Notes under the pieces: generated by a model | Told to the model about the DNA's origin: nothing | The model's input: only the letters and a program-made list of their open reading frames with translations | Database searches by the model: none | Source: Rickettsia hoogstraalii | GTDB lineage: Bacteria; Pseudomonadota; Alphaproteobacteria; Rickettsiales; Rickettsiaceae | Assembly (NCBI RefSeq): GCF_000825685.1 | Contig: NZ_CCXM01000001.1 | Span: 1,139,828-1,203,827, forward strand | Direction of reading: 5' to 3' | DNA length: 64,000 nt | Program-made: the position numbers and the translations under genes | Part shown: in pieces, positions 37,316-46,076 of the stretch | Layout: the number at the start of each line of letters is the position of its first letter | Position numbering within the stretch: the first letter of the stretch is position 1

Positions 37316-38014
37316 TTATTTCTGATTTTTATTCCTTAATAACTTTAGCTTGTAACTAGTAACGGTAAAATTGAAGGGCATATCAGGTGATGTACTTGTA
37401 CTGATAGAATCCATTATAAATCCGATTCTTGCTTCCCATACCATATTTTCTAAAATTTCACCCGTACTATTTTGTGCCAATGATTCAAAAGTAACAACTG
37501 CCTCGTTATCGTTTATATTGTTAATTGATAATATATTAATTGAGCGTCTATATAGTTTTTGATATCTTATGACCGGTGATAATGAGTTATCAATATTCAT
37601 AAAATTAGCAAATTGCATATAAACAATACTCGTAGAAGCATTTTTGATAAAGGTAAATTGTTCTTTTAATATATCGTAATTATATTCTTCCCGTTGTTTT
37701 ACATAATTCTGAAGCATAATATTTGCAACAAAGATATAAGGATTTGCTAATGTTGAATGTTTAGTATTAGTAACGGTAGCTTGTTTTTCGGCATCATCTT
37801 TTATTAAATAACTTACTTTTTCGTTTATTGGTAGCAATATGTTGATATTTATACAAATTAAGGTTAATAATAAGGTAAAAATCGTGCATATTAAAAGCAG
37901 AAGACTTCTATGACTTAACGGTAAGATATACTTAAAATTATACCATTTTCTTGCATCAATAAAATATTCGCCGGATTTTATATATTCTTGTATTGCGTTG
38001 GTTAATGGGTCCAT
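37316..38014 (-). CDS. rvhB8: RvhB8 (VirB8-like), first copy
   Basis: The 232-residue protein starts MDPLTNAIQEYIKSGEYFID and has one membrane segment at about residues 37-60 (LLLICTIFTLLLTLICINI). The periplasmic domain is typical of VirB8, with VIRYQKLYRRSINILS. VirB8 is an inner-membrane assembly factor. The gene is divergent from rvhB7 (38476) with a 460 bp gap that contains an RPE-like repeat. Its product probably pairs with the rvhB9 product next to it. Confidence 0.88.
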   Translation of the reverse strand: MDPLTNAIQEYIKSGEYFIDARKWYNFKYILPLSHRSLLLLICTIFTLLLTLICININILLPINEKVSYLIKDDAEKQATVTNTKHSTLANPYIFVANIMLQNYVKQREEYNYDILKEQFTFIKNASTSIVYMQFANFMNIDNSLSPVIRYQKLYRRSINILSINNINDNEAVVTFESLAQNSTGEILENMVWEARIGFIMDSISTSTSPDMPFNFTVTSYKLKLLRNKNQK

Positions 38015-38224
38015 AATTACTAGATTAATATCTAATTTTATTCTGTTTTAACTCTATCATAATTATTATAATATGATTATGATTTGTTAATTTAATGTTA
38101 TTTAAGCTATAAAATAAGTTTATATTGTTGCTACAATACCAAATTTGTTTAACTTTAAAATTAAAATAAATAAATTATAAATTAAAATTATACAATAACA
38201 ATTATTGATGGTAGTTATTATGCT

Positions 38225-38330
38225 ATACTCGTCCCACTTGAAAAATTGGCGACAATATATTTATAAGTCCGCAGGTAGCCACGTATTAAGTATACGCTCT
38301 GCTCTCAAGTTGAACTTCGTATAACTACTC
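38225..38330. repeat. Palindromic repeat, second family (ATACTCGTCCCACTTG type)
   Basis: The sequence ATACTCGTCCCACTTGAAAA with a right end CAAGTTGAACTTCGTATA resembles the block at about 60.56-60.69 kb: both carry CACGTATTAAGTATACGCTC in the middle. It is located in the 460-bp divergent region between rvhB8 and rvhB7. The rest of that region is AT-rich and holds no further gene. Confidence 0.65.
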
Positions 38331-38475
38331 TTTATTTACTTCAGAGTATAATAGTTTACAATCTTTTTAATATTTTTTTATATTTATAAATAGATTTTTT
38401 CAAAAAATGCTTGTGAACTATTGTATAGTAAGGTAATTTTAAAATAGTAACAAGATAATTTAATAATGTATTAGA

Positions 38476-38655
38476 ATGTTAAAATCATTAAAGTTTCTAT
38501 TAGTATTAATTATGCTTGCTCAATTGTTGTCATGTACCCCTTCAGCTCCTTATGAAATTAAAAGCCCGTGCGTTTCTGCTGATATAGATGATGGATCGAG
38601 TTTAAGCGTAAATCCTTGTATAAGAAGACCGGTTAATTCAGTAAATATAGCATAA
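38476..38655 (+). CDS. rvhB7: RvhB7 (VirB7-like lipoprotein)
   Basis: The 59-residue protein is MLKSLKFLLVLIMLAQLLSC followed by a Cys-containing mature part. The lipobox LLSC at residues 17-20 marks lipidation on Cys20. VirB7 is the outer-membrane lipoprotein that disulfide-links to VirB9. The mature part carries two more cysteines (KSPCVS, VNPCIRR). It lies directly before rvhB8 on the plus strand in the usual rvh order. Confidence 0.88.
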   Translation: MLKSLKFLLVLIMLAQLLSCTPSAPYEIKSPCVSADIDDGSSLSVNPCIRRPVNSVNIA

Positions 38656-38719
38656 AAGTAATAGTTTTATACAATAACAATGTAATAATAAAAATAGTAA
38701 TAATAAAAATACCTTTGAT

Positions 38720-39451
38720 ATGAATAATATATTTGGCTTCTTTAAATCAAGTAACAACTCGAAAAGCGGTTCAGGAGATACACAAAATCAAGAAAGTATT
38801 AAATCGGCTAATCCTTTAAAAATTACTCAGAATTGGTATGAAGAGCGATCTGATAAGTTAATTGTTCAACGTAACTTACTTATCATATTAATAATACTAC
38901 TAACCATTTTTATGGTTATATCAACTTTAGTAATAGCATTTGTAGTAAAATCTAAACAGTTTGATCCTTTTGTTATTCAGCTTAATAGTAATACAGGGCG
39001 TGCCTCGGTGGTAGAACCTATTTCATCACCGGTATTAACGGCGGATGAGTCTCTTACAAGGTATTTTATAAAGAAATACATAACGGCACGGGAAACATAT
39101 AATCCAGTTGATTTTGCGACGCTAGCTCGTACGACAATAAGATTATTTTCAACAAGTGGTGTTTATTATAATTATCTTGGCTATATAAAAAATAAAGATT
39201 TTGATCCTACGATAAAATATAAAGAAGATAATACTACATTTTTAGTAATAAAATCATGGTCAAAAATCGCAGCAGATAAATATATAGTTAGATTTTCCGT
39301 AAATGAAACATCAGGAAGCCAATTAATTTATAATAAAATAGCGGTAGTAAGTTATGCTTATGTGCCTATGCAATTAACAGATTCAGAACTTGACATAAAT
39401 CCGGTAGGGTTTCAAGTTAACGGATATAGGGTAGACGATGACAATAGTTAG
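38720..39451 (+). CDS. rvhB8: RvhB8 (VirB8-like), second copy
   Basis: The 243-residue protein has a long charged N-terminal cytoplasmic segment, one membrane segment near residues 54-75 (LLIILIILLTIFMVISTLVI), and a VirB8 periplasmic domain with PVDFATLARTTIRLFSTSGV. It overlaps the second rvhB9 start by 14 bp. It is more VirB8-like in its periplasmic part than the first copy, so this may be the core subunit. Confidence 0.9.
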   Translation: MNNIFGFFKSSNNSKSGSGDTQNQESIKSANPLKITQNWYEERSDKLIVQRNLLIILIILLTIFMVISTLVIAFVVKSKQFDPFVIQLNSNTGRASVVEPISSPVLTADESLTRYFIKKYITARETYNPVDFATLARTTIRLFSTSGVYYNYLGYIKNKDFDPTIKYKEDNTTFLVIKSWSKIAADKYIVRFSVNETSGSQLIYNKIAVVSYAYVPMQLTDSELDINPVGFQVNGYRVDDDNS

Positions 39452-39914
39452 ATTTTATTTTTTAGTTTTTATATTATTAAGCGGTTTTACAGTACAACGA
39501 GAATGTCCGCTTGTAGATGATCCGTGTAATAATAGTAGTAATAATTATGTAGATGATTTATCTATAACTAAAGATAATAGGATAAAAACTTATATATATA
39601 ATCCAAATGAAGTTTATTTATTAGTTTTGCATTTTGGCTTTCAATCGCATATAGAATTTGCTAAAAATGAAGAAATCCAAAATATAATTCTTGGGGATGC
39701 TTATGCTTGGAAAATAACTCCTTTGGCAAATAGATTATTTATTAAGCCTCTTGAAAAAGATATTCGTACAAATATGACTATTATAACTAATAAAAGAACA
39801 TATGAATTTGATATCGCTTCTACGGAACTTATGATGGGTAACGAAAGGGATTTAGTATATGTAATTAAATTTTACTATCCTAAGAAAAATAGTAATTACA
39901 TGGCAAGGTTTTAA
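39438..39914 (+). CDS. rvhB9: RvhB9 (VirB9-like), second copy, short
   Basis: The 158-residue protein has a signal-like start (MTIVRFYFLVFILLSGFTVQ) and only the N-terminal VirB9 domain. The markers KTYIYNPNEVYLLVL and TNMTIITNKRTYEFDI match the first copy. The C-terminal domain that binds VirB7 and VirB10 is absent, so the product is unlikely to complete the core by itself. A truncated second VirB9 is known for Rickettsia rvh. It overlaps rvhB8 by 14 bp. Confidence 0.9.
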   Translation: MTIVRFYFLVFILLSGFTVQRECPLVDDPCNNSSNNYVDDLSITKDNRIKTYIYNPNEVYLLVLHFGFQSHIEFAKNEEIQNIILGDAYAWKITPLANRLFIKPLEKDIRTNMTIITNKRTYEFDIASTELMMGNERDLVYVIKFYYPKKNSNYMARF

Positions 39915-39937
39915 TCGATGTCATTGCTGTGTAGATA

Positions 39938-40036
39938 CGTCATTGCGAGCAGCCGTAGGCTGCGTGGCAATCTCATGAAATAATATAACTTCTGAGATTG
40001 CTTCGTCAATTGCTATGCAATTTCCTCGCAATGACG
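39938..40036. repeat. RPE between rvhB9 and rvhB10
   Basis: Arms CGTCATTGCGAGCAGCC and TCCTCGCAATGACG are inverted, with GGCAATCTCATGAAATAATA in the centre. It interrupts the otherwise close-packed operon and could act as a terminator or mRNA processing site. Confidence 0.85.
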
Positions 40037-40081
40037 GGGCAATAATGACAACAAGAACACTTTAACTAATATAATTTAGAT

Positions 40082-41530
40082 ATGGCTGAAGAGCAAAATA
40101 ACAATAATAATACCGGTTCTTTATCAGGAGCAGATGCTCCTGAAGTACAGAGAGAATTATCAAAAGTTTCAGTTAGCTTTAATAAGAGTATTGCGATAGT
40201 AGTCGTAATTTGCGGTATTTTTATATATATTTTTTATACTCTTTTTTTTGGTACTAAAAAAGAAGAAATACCGGAGACTCAAGTGCCGACTAATATTGTA
40301 AAACCTGTTACTGATGTTGATGATAATATTCCGGAGATTCCAAAGTTACCTGATCCGCCTAAGCTTGAGACGCCTACTGCTCCTTCACCACCGCCGCCTC
40401 CGGTAGTAGAAGTTCTCCCGGTCTTACCTCCTACTATTCCTGTAGAAGAGAATAAAGACAAAACGCTTCCATTGCCGCCGGTTTCGTTGCCTTCGACTTC
40501 AGGAACGTTAGTTGAGAGTGATGCAGAGAAGCAACGTCGTGAAGCAAAAAGAAAATCAGCTATAGTATTAGTTGGTGGTGTAGAGCCTAAAAAAACACCG
40601 GAACAGATTACGGCAGAAGCGACCTTTAAAGATCGTGGTGATATGTCTTTGGTTCTCGGACGCGGTAAATTAATTGATGCAGTACTTGAGACGGCAATAA
40701 ATAGTGATCTCGGCGGTGAAATAAGAGCCATTATTAGTAGAGACGTATTTTCTGAGAAAGATAAAGTTATATTAATACCGAAAGGGTCAAAAATATTCGG
40801 TAAATATGCAACCTCAACCTCATCAGATAGTTACGGTAGAGTTTCTATAATATGGGATAGAATCGATTTAACTAACGGTTATACTATAGAATTCGACTCA
40901 CCTGCAGTTGATAATTTAGGTAGACCGGGACTACAAGGGAGAGTCGATAATAAATATAAAGAACAATTTGCAAATGCCGTATTACAATCCGGCTTTAATA
41001 TAGGTCTTGCTAAAGTCCTTGATAAGTTAGTGCCGCCTCCTATAGATTCGCAGGCAGCAGCTACCAATAGTGCTACGGCAACGCAATTGTTAAATACTGC
41101 TCAAACTATTGCGGCTAATACCGCTATGGATGCAAATACTAGGATAGTTACAATTTGTACTAATATACTTGCTGCTATTACCGATAAAACTTCGACTGCT
41201 TATACTACTATGACTCAAGCATGTACAACAGCACAAACTGCTTCTTCAGCGAATACTGCTGAGCAGAGACTTCAAACCTTAGTACAGGCAGTTAATACGG
41301 CAGCTTCAAGTTTGCTTACTACTACCTCTATAGCATTGACTCCGACACAAGCACAACAAGCTTCTACTCAAGCTTTTACGGATGTGACGAATGTTGTACA
41401 AAATATGATAACGCAGCAGCAGTTTAAGCCGACGACAACGGTTAATCAAGGTACGCCGGTTAGAATATACGTTAATAAGGATTATAAATTCCCAAAAGCC
41501 GTTTTATTAAAATCGAAGGTAATGAAATGA
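40082..41530 (+). CDS. rvhB10: RvhB10 (VirB10-like)
   Basis: The 482-residue protein starts MAEEQNNNNN and spans the envelope. It has a cytoplasmic tail, one membrane segment at residues 37-57 (IAIVVVICGIFIYIFYTLFF), a proline-rich linker at about 80-150, and a TrbI-type outer core with DVFSEKDKVILIPKGSKIFG. A long Ala/Thr-rich stretch at about residues 325-450, between two conserved outer blocks, is larger than usual. The terminal block VRIYVNKDYKFPKAVLLKSK is conserved. Its stop codon overlaps the rvhB11 start. Confidence 0.93.
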   Translation: MAEEQNNNNNTGSLSGADAPEVQRELSKVSVSFNKSIAIVVVICGIFIYIFYTLFFGTKKEEIPETQVPTNIVKPVTDVDDNIPEIPKLPDPPKLETPTAPSPPPPPVVEVLPVLPPTIPVEENKDKTLPLPPVSLPSTSGTLVESDAEKQRREAKRKSAIVLVGGVEPKKTPEQITAEATFKDRGDMSLVLGRGKLIDAVLETAINSDLGGEIRAIISRDVFSEKDKVILIPKGSKIFGKYATSTSSDSYGRVSIIWDRIDLTNGYTIEFDSPAVDNLGRPGLQGRVDNKYKEQFANAVLQSGFNIGLAKVLDKLVPPPIDSQAAATNSATATQLLNTAQTIAANTAMDANTRIVTICTNILAAITDKTSTAYTTMTQACTTAQTASSANTAEQRLQTLVQAVNTAASSLLTTTSIALTPTQAQQASTQAFTDVTNVVQNMITQQQFKPTTTVNQGTPVRIYVNKDYKFPKAVLLKSKVMK

Positions 41531-42531
41531 ATGAAGAATTTGCAGCCTTAGAGACGTTTTTACTTCCTTTTAAAAATTTATTTGCTGAAGACGGTATTAA
41601 TGAGATTATGGTTAATAAGCCTGGAGAAGCATGGGTTGAAAAAAAAGGCGATATATATTCTAAGCAAATACCGGAATTAGATAGTGAACATCTACTTTCA
41701 TTAGGGCGTTTAGTCGCTCAATCTACCGAACAGATGATTTCGGAAGAAAAACCTTTACTTTCTGCAACTTTGCCGAATGGCTACCGTATTCAAATAGTAT
41801 TCCCTCCCGCTTGTGAGATAGGACAAATCATTTATTCTATAAGAAAGCCTAGCGGTATGAATCTAACTTTAGATGAATATGCTAAAATGGGAGCATTTGA
41901 TGATACTGCAACGGAGAGTTTAGTAGATGAAGATGCAGTAATTTTAAATAATTTCTTAGCTGAAAAAAAGATTAAAGAATTTATTAGACATGCAGTTGTT
42001 TCAAAGAAAAATATCATAATTAGCGGCGGTACTTCAACAGGTAAAACTACTTTTACTAATGCGGCACTTACTGAAATACCTGCAATAGAAAGATTAATTA
42101 CTGTAGAAGATGCTCGTGAGGTTGTGCTATCAAGCCATCCTAACAGAGTGCATTTACTTGCTTCCAAAGGAGGACAGGGACGTGCAAATGTTACTACTCA
42201 AGATTTAATAGAGGCATGTTTGCGTTTAAGACCGGATAGAATTATAGTAGGTGAGCTTCGAGGTAAGGAAGCTTTTAGTTTTTTGCGTGCTATTAATACA
42301 GGTCACCCCGGTTCAATATCAACGCTGCATGCGGATAGTCCCGCTATGGCTATTGAGCAGTTAAAGCTTATGGTTATGCAAGCAGATCTTGGTATGCCGC
42401 CTGAAGAAGTAAAGAAGTATATTTTAACCGTTGTAGATATCGTTGTGCAGTTAAAACGCGGTAGCGGTGGGAAAAGATATGTTTCGGAAGTGTATTATAA
42501 GAAGAATAAGAACGCCGAGGGGATGATTTAA
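41527..42531 (+). CDS. rvhB11: RvhB11 (VirB11-like ATPase)
   Basis: The 334-residue protein has the VirB11 set. Walker A GGTSTGKTTF is near residues 166-175. A LITVEDAREVVL Asp box and Walker B with PDRIIVGELRGKEAF follow, with the His box NTGHPGSISTLHADS near residue 262. It is a hexameric ATPase at the inner-membrane base. It starts 4 bp inside the rvhB10 stop (ATGA), so the two are co-translated. Confidence 0.95.
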   Translation: MNEEFAALETFLLPFKNLFAEDGINEIMVNKPGEAWVEKKGDIYSKQIPELDSEHLLSLGRLVAQSTEQMISEEKPLLSATLPNGYRIQIVFPPACEIGQIIYSIRKPSGMNLTLDEYAKMGAFDDTATESLVDEDAVILNNFLAEKKIKEFIRHAVVSKKNIIISGGTSTGKTTFTNAALTEIPAIERLITVEDAREVVLSSHPNRVHLLASKGGQGRANVTTQDLIEACLRLRPDRIIVGELRGKEAFSFLRAINTGHPGSISTLHADSPAMAIEQLKLMVMQADLGMPPEEVKKYILTVVDIVVQLKRGSGGKRYVSEVYYKKNKNAEGMI

Positions 42532-42535
42532 AAGT

Positions 42536-42627
42536 GTCATTGCGAGGGAATTACAAAGTAATTGACGAAGCAATCTCAGGCAAAATTCCTGAGATTGCCA
42601 CGCTCCTTTTAGTCGCTCGCAATGACG
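42536..42627. repeat. RPE between rvhB11 and rvhD4
   Basis: Arms GTCATTGCGAGGGA and CTCGCAATGAC are inverted. The centre GAAGCAATCTCAGG ... CCTGAGATTGCC is itself a long palindrome. It lies in a 152 bp gap between two close secretion genes, otherwise free of coding. Confidence 0.85.
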
Positions 42628-42683
42628 TAAAAATTACTTCACGCAAAAACTAACATATAAGTAAAAACTAGGAATATCAATTC

Positions 42684-44459
42684 ATGGAATGGCATAAGAT
42701 ACTTAAAGTTACTAGGAATATATTCGGTCATGCTATAATTTATCCGGTTGTTATTTTTTGTACCATTTGGATAAGCGGTGCATTTGTTGCAATTTTTACT
42801 AATGAGGTTGGAGCTTTAGGTGTAGATATAAATGCTATAAATATTGCTTATAAGTGGGCTTACTGGCTTATTAAAGTTTGGGGGCAGTTAAAAATTGCCG
42901 ACTATAATTATTTAAAATTGAAGCTACTTGCATCTCTTCTTGGTCCCGCTATTGTTGTCATAATATTTTACATTAAAAATTTTGAAAGAATAAAATCATT
43001 ACAATTTTTTGAGCAACCGGAAAAAGTATATGGAGATGCTAGCTGGGCTAATCCGTCAGATATAGAGGCTGCTGGTCTTAGATCCAAAAAAGGTATGTTA
43101 ATAGGTGTTGATGCCGGTGGATATTTTGTTGCAGATGGGTTCCAGCATGCTTTATTATTTGCTCCTACAGGTTCAGGTAAAGGTGTGGGTTTTGTGATAC
43201 CTAACCTGTTATTTTGGAGTGATTCGGTAGTAGTGCATGACATAAAGCTTGAGAATCACGGTTTGACGAGCGGTTGGCGTGAGAAACAAGGTCAGAAAGT
43301 TTTTGTATGGGAGCCTTCTAATCCAGACGGTATTACGCATTGTTACAATCCGATTGATTGGGTTAGTACTAAGCCCGGGCAGATGGTTGATGACGTGCAG
43401 AAAATTTCAAATCTTATAATGCCGGAAAAGGATTTTTGGAATAATGAAGCACGAAGTTTATTCTTAGGTGTAACTTTATATTTAATAGCCGATCCTACTA
43501 AAACTAAATCTTTCGGTGAAGTAGTGCGTACCATGAGAAGTGACGACGTAGTTTATAATCTAGCGGTCGTACTCGATACGCTTGGCGGTGTAATACATCC
43601 TGTTGCATATATGAATATTGCTGCGTTTTTGCAAAAAGCCGATAAAGAGCGTTCGGGTGTAATATCTACAATGAACTCATCGCTTGAATTATGGGCAAAC
43701 CCGCTTATTGATTCAGCTACTGCATCTTCTGATTTCAACGTACAAGAATTTAAAAAAGTAAAAACAACCGTATATGTAGGGTTAACACCCGATAATATAC
43801 AGCGTTTACAAAAATTAATGCAGGTGTTTTATCAGCAGGCTACAGAGTTTTTAAGCCGCAAAATGCCGGATTTAAAGGAAGAGCCGCATGGGGTAATGTT
43901 CTTACTTGATGAGTTCCCGACACTTGGAAAGATGGATACTTTTAAAGCCGGTATAGCTTATTTTAGAGGTTATAGAGTTCGGTTATTTTTGATTATTCAA
44001 GATACGCAGCAGTTAAAAGGAACATATGAAGATGCGGGGATGAATTCTTTCTTATCTAATGCAACATACCGTATTACTTTTGCTGCTAATAACTATGAAA
44101 CGGCAAATTTAATATCGCAGCTTGTCGGTAATAAGACGGTAGAACAAAGATCATTTAGTAAACCTTTATTTTTTGACCTTAATATTTCTACTAGAACCCA
44201 AAACGTTTCTCAAGTTCAAAGAGCTTTACTTTTACCTCAAGAAGTAATACAGTTACCGAGAGATGAGCAAATTGTTTTAATAGAATCCTTTCCGCCTATA
44301 AAATCTCGTAAAATTAAGTATTACGAAGATAAATTTTTTACTAGTAGATTATTACCGCCGACTTTTGTACCTACTCAAGTACCTTTTGATCCTAGGGCAA
44401 ATAATAATGAGGCTTCTGAAGAGACTGAAACAACAACTGCTCCGGAAAATAATGAGTAA
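42684..44459 (+). CDS. rvhD4: RvhD4 (VirD4-like coupling protein)
   Basis: The 591-residue protein starts with two or three N-terminal hydrophobic segments. It carries Walker A APTGSGKGVG near residues 158-168, and Walker B GVMFLLDEFPTLGKMD near residue 405. Landmarks WREKQGQKVFVWEPSNP and SKVGVMFLL-like regions support the TraG/VirD4 group. It delivers substrates to the secretion channel. It ends with a polar tail of about 25 residues. A ppx/gppA-like gene follows after 9 bp. Confidence 0.95.
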   Translation: MEWHKILKVTRNIFGHAIIYPVVIFCTIWISGAFVAIFTNEVGALGVDINAINIAYKWAYWLIKVWGQLKIADYNYLKLKLLASLLGPAIVVIIFYIKNFERIKSLQFFEQPEKVYGDASWANPSDIEAAGLRSKKGMLIGVDAGGYFVADGFQHALLFAPTGSGKGVGFVIPNLLFWSDSVVVHDIKLENHGLTSGWREKQGQKVFVWEPSNPDGITHCYNPIDWVSTKPGQMVDDVQKISNLIMPEKDFWNNEARSLFLGVTLYLIADPTKTKSFGEVVRTMRSDDVVYNLAVVLDTLGGVIHPVAYMNIAAFLQKADKERSGVISTMNSSLELWANPLIDSATASSDFNVQEFKKVKTTVYVGLTPDNIQRLQKLMQVFYQQATEFLSRKMPDLKEEPHGVMFLLDEFPTLGKMDTFKAGIAYFRGYRVRLFLIIQDTQQLKGTYEDAGMNSFLSNATYRITFAANNYETANLISQLVGNKTVEQRSFSKPLFFDLNISTRTQNVSQVQRALLLPQEVIQLPRDEQIVLIESFPPIKSRKIKYYEDKFFTSRLLPPTFVPTQVPFDPRANNNEASEETETTTAPENNE

Positions 44460-44468
44460 GATCCAAAA

Positions 44469-45881
44469 ATGCGTTCAGCTATTATTGATATCGGTTCAAA
44501 TGCTTTAAGAGCTGTAGTTTATGAAAGTGATGAGCTTGGAGCTCCGGAAATTTTTAATTATAAATTTAGAAATTATCTTACAAATTTACTTAATTTAGAT
44601 AATTTAGACGTAAAACATCAAACATATTTATCTCTACAATATCTTATCCATATTTTTACCAAACTGTCCGTTACTAATATTAGATGTGTTGCAACAGCTA
44701 TACTTAGGGGGCATCCTAAAGCAGATGAATTCAAAGCTATAATTAAAAAGAGATTCAATATTGATATTGAAATTATCTCAGGTGAACGCGAAGCTTATTT
44801 AACTGCTGCCGGATTAATTTCCGGTATTAGTGATGCTTTCGGTATTGTGGCCGATCTTGGCGGTGGAAGTCTTGAGCTTGCACAGATTGGAAATAAAAAA
44901 GTCGGTAAATTAAAATCATTGCCGCTTGGTACAAAAATTATTGCTAGTAGCAATTTTGGTGATGTTGGACTGATTACTAAAATGCTAGAGGAAGAATTTG
45001 GAGCTGCACATCATCCTAATTTATATTTAATTGGTGGTGCATTACGTCTAATGAGCCGTATATATATGGAGTCTATAAATTATCCCCTTAAAAATTTACA
45101 TAATTTTGAAATAAATCGTGTAGAGTTTGAGTTATATTTAGAGAAATTATCGCAAATCGATAAATTAAAGCTGAGTTATTACGAGCAGAAAGCCATAAAT
45201 TATAATGCAGTTCTAGTAATAAAAGCGATGATTAAGGTATTTTCACCGGAAAAGATTATTATCTCAAATTACGGTTTAAAAGAAGGAGTAAGATTTGACT
45301 CGTTGCCGTCTCATGAAACAGAAAAAGATATTATTTATGAGAGGGTGAAGAGATTAGTAAAATTTGATAGAAATATATGTAAAATTGAAAAATATATTGA
45401 AGCAGTACAATATCTTTTAATTAATTTCGATGCCACGACTCTTATTATTATTGAACTCGCTATAATGCTAGCACAATATAATAAAAATATTGATAAAACC
45501 CTCAGAGCAAATTTTGTTTCGGAATTTATACTATCTTCAGACATTCCTTTTAGTCATAGACAGCGTCTTATGCTCGGCATTGCTCTTACGGTTACTTATA
45601 CTGCTAAAACTGACATGCAGATTAATAAAATAGCTAAGAAAATGATTAGTAAAAGTGATTATTATAACAGTCATATAATCGGTTATTATATAAAAATTGC
45701 TAGAGAAATTGATGGACCGGAATTCCAAGAACCTTCTTTTTCGATTAAATTAAAAGACGATAAATTTTTACAAATTAATGCTTCAAATATCTTGCCTAAA
45801 CAAGTTTTTGAAAAGGTTTGTGAACGTTTAAAAGATATAAGTTCTGCTAGAAAAAATATTAGTTATAATTTTAGTGATTAA
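44469..45881 (+). CDS. Ppx/GppA-family phosphatase
   Basis: The 470-residue protein has the sugar-kinase-fold landmarks: AIIDIGSNALRAVVYES at the start, GEREAYLTAAGLI in the middle of the N-terminal half, and FGIVADLGGGSLELA. The enzyme group hydrolyses polyphosphate or pppGpp. The C-terminal half is a helical domain, HD-like in Ppx relatives, but without obvious HD residues here. It lies 9 bp after rvhD4, suggesting an operon link of unknown meaning. Confidence 0.85.
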   Translation: MRSAIIDIGSNALRAVVYESDELGAPEIFNYKFRNYLTNLLNLDNLDVKHQTYLSLQYLIHIFTKLSVTNIRCVATAILRGHPKADEFKAIIKKRFNIDIEIISGEREAYLTAAGLISGISDAFGIVADLGGGSLELAQIGNKKVGKLKSLPLGTKIIASSNFGDVGLITKMLEEEFGAAHHPNLYLIGGALRLMSRIYMESINYPLKNLHNFEINRVEFELYLEKLSQIDKLKLSYYEQKAINYNAVLVIKAMIKVFSPEKIIISNYGLKEGVRFDSLPSHETEKDIIYERVKRLVKFDRNICKIEKYIEAVQYLLINFDATTLIIIELAIMLAQYNKNIDKTLRANFVSEFILSSDIPFSHRQRLMLGIALTVTYTAKTDMQINKIAKKMISKSDYYNSHIIGYYIKIAREIDGPEFQEPSFSIKLKDDKFLQINASNILPKQVFEKVCERLKDISSARKNISYNFSD

Positions 45882-45890
45882 TTGTTTTTT

Positions 45891-45975
45891 GGATCCCGTG
45901 GTCAAGCCACGGGATGACATCGAGTGCGTTTTCCGGTCTACACAACAAGACATTCCTGCTTTCGCAGGAATGACA
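45891..45975. repeat. Two hairpins of the palindromic repeat families
   Basis: GGATCCCGTGGTCAAGCCAC at 45891-45918 is the second-family hairpin. CATTCCTGCTTTCGCAGGAATGAC at 45951-45974 is a second hairpin. Between them, TCTACACAACAAGAC resembles the right end of the GGCATTGTTGCG element. The block lies between ppx/gppA and the portal gene. Confidence 0.7.
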
Positions 45976-46076
45976 TCGAAATCTTTTTAAAAACTGTCCG
46001 GTACTTATTTTAAGCTCTCTTAGTCTACCTCCTAAATCATTATATAATCCTGAAAACAACAAATATATTAGGATAT

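Noticed and set aside
40279..40731. Glycine-rich frame on the minus strand
   Set aside because: It is antisense to the proline-rich part of rvhB10.
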